DNA from: JAFNAG01 sp963824985
GTDB taxonomy: Bacteria > Acidobacteriota > UBA6911
Assembly: GCA_963824985.1 (NCBI GenBank)
Contig: CAWGRQ010000025.1
Location: 62,001-126,000 of the forward strand
Direction of reading: 5' to 3'
DNA length: 64,000 nt
Under the pieces are notes generated by a model. The model was not told where the DNA came from. It saw only the letters and a list, made by a program, of their open reading frames with translations, and ran no database searches. A program made the position numbers and the translations under genes. This document shows positions 58,521 to 64,000 of this stretch, in pieces (the stretch's first letter is position 1; each line of letters begins with the position of its first letter).

Positions 58521-58957
58521 CCCCAATACTGTTCACTAAGGGCCTGTCAATAAATAAAGGTTACACTTTGTCGCGAGCGCCGGGCGGGCAAATGCCAGGC
58601 GCCGCGACGCAGGCGATGTGAGGACATCGTCGAGGAGCGGCAACGCCGCAGATGCCCGCCCGCCGCCGCAACCCTTCGGGCTGCGGCCCGCAGGCCCGCC
58701 TGCTGCGTTGCTCGCTCCTTACATACCACACCGGGTATGCTCGTCGTTCGCGCCTTGCCGGCCGGCCTGGGGGCCCCAGCAAAGTGCAACCTTTATTTAT
58801 TGACAGGCCCTAAAGGCAGCGGCGGTGCGTGTCGGCACAAAAAGCCTGCCACGGATTATGCAGGTGGCCCCAATAGAGGCCGACCCTAAGAGATAGGCTG
58901 CAATGAAATCCGTGGCTTGATTTTTTGAATTGCGCTTAAGTGAACAGAATTGGGGCC
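58520..58957. mobile_element. Outer inverted-repeat element interrupted by a MITE
   Basis: GCCCCAATACTGTTCACT (58520-58537) and its reverse AGTGAACAGAATTGGGGC (58939-58956) face each other. Between them lie a 273-bp nested element and a CCACGGATT-type repeat. A single related end is at 52146. No transposase is inside. Confidence 0.6.
58539..58811. mobile_element. 273-bp MITE with 33-bp terminal inverted repeats
   Basis: AGGGCCTGTCAATAAATAAA at the left end is matched in reverse at the right end (58779-58811) with one mismatch over about 33 bases. Flanking TAA on both sides (58537-58539 and 58811-58813, depending on how the ends are drawn) could be a three-base target duplication, as with some IS5-type elements. 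The interior is GC-rich and has no gene. Confidence 0.78.
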
Positions 58958-59017
58958 AGGAGCGGGGTGCCGTCTGCACGAAGTTCATAACCGATACGAT
59001 TCTTATGGAGCGATCTG

Positions 59018-60385
59018 ATGATGGCTGGAGGTGAGAGTGCGCGCGGGGTGGAACGGGTCCAGAGAAAGATCGGCCCTTTAACGGCGACCAGCATTGTGGT
59101 GGCGAACATTATCGGCGCCGGCATTTTTACGACCACCGGCTATGTGGCGGCGATGGTGCCGGGGGGCGGGTGGGTCATCGGCTGCTGGATTCTCGGCGGC
59201 TGCATCGCAATCTGCGGCGCCCTCTGCTATGCGGAGCTGGCCACCCGCATGCCCGAAGTGGGCGGGGAGTATGTGTATCTCAAGAAGCTCTATCACCCGG
59301 CGCTCGGGTTTCTTACGGGGTGGACCAGCCTGATTGCAGGCTTTTCCGCGCCCATCGCGGCATCGGCTCTCGGATTTTCCGGGTATGTTTTCAGCGGGCT
59401 TCAAGTGCGCCTGCCGGGCATCACCGATGCGGAGCTGCTGTTTGTAAAAAAAGGGAGCGCCATTCTGATCATCCTGGCTCTGACGGCGGTCCACTATCTC
59501 GGCATCCGCATCGGATCGGCGGTTCAGAACGTGTTGACCGGTGTCAAGATCGCGATCGTTCTGGGACTTGCTGCTTTTGGACTGGCGCTGGCGGGGTGGA
59601 CGGGCTCGGCCTTGACCTTCAACGCCGGGAACTCGACGGGCTCATATTCTTTCGGGACGGCCATGATGTTCGTCATGTTCGCCTACAGCGGCTGGAACGC
59701 CAGCGCTTACATCGCCGGGGAGCTGAAGGAACCGCGGCGCACTCTCCCGATATCCCTGCTTGCCGGCACCGGGATCGTGATCGTCCTGTATCTGGCCGTG
59801 AACCTTTTCATCCTTCAGTCCATTCCATTTGGCGAGTTGCAGGGGATGGAAGAGGTCGTCAAAGAGGCATCGGTCCGGGCATTCGGCGGCGAGGTCGGCA
59901 GCCTGCTGGGATTGCTTGCCGGACTGGCGCTGCTTTCCTCATTGAGTGCCTATATCATCCTCGGCCCTCGTGTCTATTACGCTATGGCGCAGGACCGGCT
60001 ATTCATGCCCATTGCCGCCCGGGTTCACCCGCGCTATGGCGTCCCCGGCATTTCCATCCTGATCCAGGGAGCGCTCGCCATACTCATGGTCGTTACCGGC
60101 ACCCTTGAGCAGATCACGTACTACATCGGCTTTGCCCTGGGTGTGTTCCCCTGGCTGGCAGTCGCCGGAATATTTTTGGCGCGGAAGAGGGGGATCGGCA
60201 ACGATTTGGCGGCGAAGGTGTGGGGCTATCCCGTGGTTCCGGTGTTTTATCTGATTGCCAGTCTCGTGCTCATGGTTGTGGCTTTCAATGGCCGCCCCCT
60301 GGCTTCAACGATTGCACTGGGCACGATTGCGCTCGGTGTCCCGTGCTATTACCTCTGGGTGAAGGGGATGAGATCAGGCCGCTGA
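59018..60385 (+). CDS. APC-family amino acid permease
   Basis: 455 residues with about twelve membrane segments. The first helix has SIVVANIIGAGIFTTTGYVA, the APC substrate-site signature GxG(I/V)F. Further blocks are ELATRMPEVGGEYVYLKK, AYSGWNASAYIAGELKEPRRT and YYAMAQDRLF. It takes up or exchanges amino acids or amines; the substrate is unknown. ATG 59018 has GGAG seven bases upstream. The gene begins about 60 bases after the nested mobile elements. Confidence 0.92.
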   Translation: MMAGGESARGVERVQRKIGPLTATSIVVANIIGAGIFTTTGYVAAMVPGGGWVIGCWILGGCIAICGALCYAELATRMPEVGGEYVYLKKLYHPALGFLTGWTSLIAGFSAPIAASALGFSGYVFSGLQVRLPGITDAELLFVKKGSAILIILALTAVHYLGIRIGSAVQNVLTGVKIAIVLGLAAFGLALAGWTGSALTFNAGNSTGSYSFGTAMMFVMFAYSGWNASAYIAGELKEPRRTLPISLLAGTGIVIVLYLAVNLFILQSIPFGELQGMEEVVKEASVRAFGGEVGSLLGLLAGLALLSSLSAYIILGPRVYYAMAQDRLFMPIAARVHPRYGVPGISILIQGALAILMVVTGTLEQITYYIGFALGVFPWLAVAGIFLARKRGIGNDLAAKVWGYPVVPVFYLIASLVLMVVAFNGRPLASTIALGTIALGVPCYYLWVKGMRSGR

Positions 60386-60459
60386 ACCAAAGCTGGCGAG
60401 AAATGCGGGTTGGAGCGCTCGCCGTTGTTGTGGGGGCGGCCGCTCCCGTCTGAACAGCG

Positions 60460-63405
60460 CTATTTGTTCGGGAACGCGGCCATCATCCGCCTGGCTGCGA
60501 TGATTTCGGGGACGTTGGTGTCGGCCGTGCTCCATTGGGACAGGAACTGTTGGAGCTCGATTTTGGCATCCGGGCCCCGTCCGGAGCCCATCAGAGTCGC
60601 CGCCAGATGGAAGTGGGCCGGCGCATAATGGGGATTATAGGCCAGCGCCGCCCGGAAGGAGCGCTCGGCATCCTGTGGCGCGCCCAGTTGGGCAAAGATC
60701 CGGCCGATGCTGTCCATGAAGAAGGTGTAATCGTATGGGGTGCTCCAATAACCGAGCTTGTCCTTCACCCACTCCAGATCCTTGATGGCGAGCAGCGCCT
60801 CATCCTTTTTCCCCTCGGTGGCCCGGATGCGGGCGAGGAGATGCAGCCAATGTTTGTAGGCCGGCTTGTAGTTCATGGCCGTGATTGAGCCTGCATCCAG
60901 CATCCGGCGCAACTGCATCTGGGCTGCGTTGGCCGCGGACAGATTTTTGCCTTCGAGTTCGATCAGGCCCTTGAGCCAGACCAGTTCGTCGTGGGGCGCA
61001 TCGCTGCTGAGCCCGTCGTTCAGAATCTGAAGTCCCTGTTCGCAGGCCTGCCGGGCCGGCTGGAGTTCACCGAGCTGATAGTGGTAGTAGGCTTTTACGG
61101 CCAGGAAACGGGACTTTTCGATGCCGTCGATCCCCTGGCCCAGAAGCAGGTCAAGCTTCTCGCGGGCGGCCCGGTAGCGGCCGCGCAGCATGTCGAGAAA
61201 CACCAGGCTGCGCTTGGCATAATAAAGCGTTGGATCCCGCGCGATTGCGTCTGTCTTCATGGCTTCGGCCCGCTCGTAGTCTCCGGCGAGCATGTAGGCG
61301 TCACCCAGACTGTCGTATGCATTGGTGGAAGGGTCGAGCTGAAGATAGTGGTTCAGTGCCTGCAGGGCCTGGGCATGATTTCCCTGCCAGGCATAGCAGT
61401 ACCCCAGATGGTTGTAGGCCAGGGCATAACCGTCATCGAGGGCCAGGACCTGCTGATAGTGGCTGATGGCGTCCTGCACGTCGCCGGTGTGAAAGTACGA
61501 CTCCGCGAGTTCGTAGTAATATTCCACCCGGTAAGGCCGCAGACCGATGAGCTTTTGGAGTTGGGCGCGTTCGTCGAAGATCTCGCCCGAAACCCGGGCG
61601 AGCAGGGCATCGATCCGCAGACGGTCGATTTCGGCAAGGGATCCGGCCTGCTCCTGTGCGGCCTGAATCTCGCCGCGTGCCGCATTCCATTGATTCTGGA
61701 ACACGAATACTTCCCCCAGCAGCAGGCGGGCGAGCGCGAATGTGGGATCGATCTCGAGTGCGGAACGGAATTCGTGCTCGGCAAGCCCCATGTCGTAGTG
61801 GTTCCAGGCCAGTGCGCCCCGCCAATAATGCCTGAGGGCATCCAGGTCGTGAGAGAGCAGCCGCTCCGCCGGCTGATAGTTCTGCATGTCGGCGGCGTAG
61901 CGGCTTTCCAGCGAGGCGTCATAGGATTTCAGCAGCTGCCATGCCAGATCATCCACACCCTTGGCGATCAGCTCATTGACGCCCCGGTAGCGGCGGGTGA
62001 AGGATTCGCTGTGTCCCCGGTTGATGAGTCGGACCTGGAGTTCAAGCGCTCCCATGGACTGGCGGATTTCCGCCGAAACCGAGAGTGCCGGATCGCGGGC
62101 TGATTCCGGACGGGTCAAAATCCTGTCGATGACTCCGGCATTGCTGCCTTTTGCGGATTGCGCCTGGCGCTGGCGGGTTTCAAGCTTCAGCGCCTGCCCG
62201 AATTCCTTCGGATCCAGAACCGTGATTTCCGGAAACTGTGACAGGGCTCGCCGGAGAGCGAATTCTATCAGACCGGGATTCTCGGTCTCCGCATCGAACT
62301 GGAAATCCTCTATGACGATCCAGGGGAAATAGGCGCGGCTGACCGAGAAAAACATATAGCCGGCGGTCACCATAAGCACGGCGGCGCCGGACCAGAGTGC
62401 CAGGCGCAGGGCCCGCCGCGGCCTGCGTCGCGGTTCCGGTCCCAGTTTTGGCCGTTCGGGAACCGGGTCCCGGCCATTGAGCCGCGGCCCTTCGGAATCG
62501 GGGGGGTCCTGAGTGTCAGGGACAACAATTTTTCCCGAATCCTTCTCGAATTTCAGATGCTTCAAATCAGTGCGAAGAATGGCCGCGCTCTGGTAGCGGG
62601 ATGAGGGCGCTTTCTCCAGGGCCTTCTGAATGATCCCCTCCAGTTGAACCGGGAGCACAGGATTCCAGACCCGCGGAGAGATCGGGGTTCGATTGAGGAT
62701 CGCCTCAAAAATGACCCCGCACGTCGGGCCCTCGAAAGGCGGGCGCCCGGTCGCCATTTCATAAAGCACGACGCCCAGCGAAAACAAGTCGCTGCGGGGA
62801 TCGGTTTCCTCCCCGCGCACCTGTTCGGGCGCCATGTATGCGGCGGTTCCGACCGGCATGCCTGGAGATGTCAGCAGCGCTTCATCAGGATTCGGGCTGC
62901 ACTCCTCGGCGATCGTGGCGCGCGGCCATTGCTGCAGCCCCAGTTTTGCCAGGCCGAAATCGAGCACCTTGACCTGTCCCTGCGAGGTTACGAAAATGTT
63001 GGCGGGCTTGATGTCCCGATGAACGATTCCTTTACTGTGGGCGGCGTGCAACGCATCGGCGATTTGTATGCCGATGTCCAGAATGGAATCCGCGTCTAGG
63101 GGGTGTCCCGCGATCATCTGATCGAGTGAATGGCCCTCAAGCAGTTCCATGACCATGAAGGGGCGCCCCCCTTCCTCACAGATGTCGTATAACGTGCAGA
63201 TATGCGGATGATTGAGGGCGGATACGGCAAGGGCTTCCCGCTGAAAGCGCTTCAGAGCCTGTTCATCTCCGGCCAGATCCTTGGGGAGGAACTTGCAGGC
63301 GACCGTTCTCCCGAGCCGGACATCCTCGGCGCGGTACACGACTCCCATACCTCCACCCCCTAGCTTCTCAATAATTCGGTAATGGGAGATGGTCGTACCG
63401 ATCAC
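60460..63405 (-). CDS. Ser/Thr protein kinase with membrane segment and TPR domain
   Basis: 981 residues. The kinase domain (about 8-275) is complete: KLGGGGMGVVYRAED, ACKFLPKD with the ATP Lys, IVHRDIKPANIF catalytic loop, VLDFGLAKLG, and GTAAYMAPEQVRGEETDPRSD. A membrane segment follows at about 335-355 (LWSGAAVLMVTAGYMFFSV). The rest is exported or inner-face TPR repeats (WRGALAWNHYDMGLAEHEFR, YNHLGYCYAWQGNHAQALQA, YDSLGDAYMLAGDYERAEAM). This layout is frequent in Acidobacteria. It may link an extracytoplasmic signal to phosphorylation; targets are unknown. Confidence 0.93.
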   Translation of the reverse strand: MIGTTISHYRIIEKLGGGGMGVVYRAEDVRLGRTVACKFLPKDLAGDEQALKRFQREALAVSALNHPHICTLYDICEEGGRPFMVMELLEGHSLDQMIAGHPLDADSILDIGIQIADALHAAHSKGIVHRDIKPANIFVTSQGQVKVLDFGLAKLGLQQWPRATIAEECSPNPDEALLTSPGMPVGTAAYMAPEQVRGEETDPRSDLFSLGVVLYEMATGRPPFEGPTCGVIFEAILNRTPISPRVWNPVLPVQLEGIIQKALEKAPSSRYQSAAILRTDLKHLKFEKDSGKIVVPDTQDPPDSEGPRLNGRDPVPERPKLGPEPRRRPRRALRLALWSGAAVLMVTAGYMFFSVSRAYFPWIVIEDFQFDAETENPGLIEFALRRALSQFPEITVLDPKEFGQALKLETRQRQAQSAKGSNAGVIDRILTRPESARDPALSVSAEIRQSMGALELQVRLINRGHSESFTRRYRGVNELIAKGVDDLAWQLLKSYDASLESRYAADMQNYQPAERLLSHDLDALRHYWRGALAWNHYDMGLAEHEFRSALEIDPTFALARLLLGEVFVFQNQWNAARGEIQAAQEQAGSLAEIDRLRIDALLARVSGEIFDERAQLQKLIGLRPYRVEYYYELAESYFHTGDVQDAISHYQQVLALDDGYALAYNHLGYCYAWQGNHAQALQALNHYLQLDPSTNAYDSLGDAYMLAGDYERAEAMKTDAIARDPTLYYAKRSLVFLDMLRGRYRAAREKLDLLLGQGIDGIEKSRFLAVKAYYHYQLGELQPARQACEQGLQILNDGLSSDAPHDELVWLKGLIELEGKNLSAANAAQMQLRRMLDAGSITAMNYKPAYKHWLHLLARIRATEGKKDEALLAIKDLEWVKDKLGYWSTPYDYTFFMDSIGRIFAQLGAPQDAERSFRAALAYNPHYAPAHFHLAATLMGSGRGPDAKIELQQFLSQWSTADTNVPEIIAARRMMAAFPNK

Positions 63406-63524
63406 AAATATCCTCCGGATTTGGGGGGCCAGAAGATCTTACGGTCACTGACACCCATAAAACAATGAGAAAGGGATAGCCGGCGCCTGGCCCGCAGACT
63501 TGAGCTCTGGCTGACGTGCGGAGC

Positions 63525-64000
63525 TTACTTCTTGCCCGAAAGTTCGAGGAATATCACCTCGACCAGGCTGGGAAACCCCGCCCGGCCCGGCGGCGTCGCG
63601 GGAATTGGGATGCCGAAGGACTTCTTGATGTCATCGAGTGATTTGCCTTCGGCCATGAGGGCCTTGACTTTCTCCTGCTTCGCTTCGATCGACCCGGCTA
63701 GAGCGAGAAGATCCTTATCGCTCAGCGGATCGCTGTGACCTGAGATAAACGCCTCGGCCCGGAGCGCCGCCATGGATTTCAGGGCATTCACGCAGCCGGT
63801 GGAAATGCCCCCCTTCTGACGGTGAATAAGCGGATCGCGGCCGACAAACGCGAGGTCGCCGATAAATGCCACCCGCTCCCCGGGGAAGAAGACAACCAGA
63901 TCGCCGCTCGTGTGAGCCGGCCCGAAATAGTACAGGAGCACGTCCTCGCTGCCCATCTTGATGGCCATTACGCTGTTCTTCGATGCGGCACACGGCGAAC
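63525..64000 (-). CDS. Metallo-beta-lactamase-fold protein, N-terminal part outside window
   Basis: The frame is open to the right edge, so the N-terminus with HxHxDH is not visible. The visible part has GPAHTSGDLVVFFPGERVAF with the third metal His, FIGDLAFVGRDPL with the bridging Asp region, and ISGHSDPLSD with the last metal His. The C-terminal tail LMAEGKSLDDIKKSFGIP is common in secreted relatives. The substrate is unknown; hydrolase activity is plausible. Confidence 0.85.
   Translation of the reverse strand, partial: SPCAASKNSVMAIKMGSEDVLLYYFGPAHTSGDLVVFFPGERVAFIGDLAFVGRDPLIHRQKGGISTGCVNALKSMAALRAEAFISGHSDPLSDKDLLALAGSIEAKQEKVKALMAEGKSLDDIKKSFGIPIPATPPGRAGFPSLVEVIFLELSGKK

Overview
The window looks like a chromosomal stretch of an uncultured Acidobacteriota-type bacterium (inference). 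Supporting signs are a Ser/Thr kinase fused to a TPR tail, a membrane-anchored PD40 propeller protein, a DUF1844 gene, an RNase E/G with a long insert in its S1 domain, an mreBCD-mrdA-rodA block and many dispersed palindromic repeats. No rRNA, tRNA or CRISPR array was seen.

Bases 1-15000 hold the 3' part of a hybrid NRPS-PKS assembly line, cut by the left edge. Four collinear proteins read Cy-A-PCP, docking-C-A-PCP, KS-AT-KR-ACP and docking-C-A-PCP-TE. The adenylation pocket residues, read by hand, match cysteine (next to a heterocyclization domain), glycine and valine. The PKS module has malonyl-type AT motifs and an intact KR. The expected chain end is thiazoline, then a 4-amino-3-hydroxybutyrate (statine-like) unit, then valine. 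The terminal thioesterase has Cys in place of the usual Ser and no obvious catalytic His.

Bases 15-24.6 kb hold housekeeping and metabolic genes: a PyrB-PyrI fusion, a proline racemase family enzyme with Ser for the first Cys, Tex, a stand-alone DsbD alpha-like domain, CorA and a secreted C69 peptidase. Bases 24.8-26.5 kb are an IS110-family element with subterminal inverted repeats (IS1111-like) and a structured downstream non-coding region that could encode its guide RNA. Bases 26.7-38.5 kb hold an NCS2 permease, two GGDEF proteins, a PD40 protein, an aminotransferase, a short PAS-HisKA protein and a PpiD-like foldase. Bases 38.5-53.8 kb hold the rod-shape operon, RNase G, MazG, RibF, GatC, GatA and RsmI. 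Bases 54.7-64 kb hold PdxJ, GltX, a methyltransferase, an APC transporter, a TPR kinase and a metallo-beta-lactamase-fold protein cut by the right edge.

At least twelve single-base indels, nearly all insertions, break otherwise conserved genes (NRPS, corA, a GGDEF gene, mreB, mreC, rng, mazG). Their density in essential genes points to sequence error rather than biology. Intergenic DNA is rich in MITE-like palindromes, including a 281-bp element in two copies whose 31-bp stem shows compensatory base changes.
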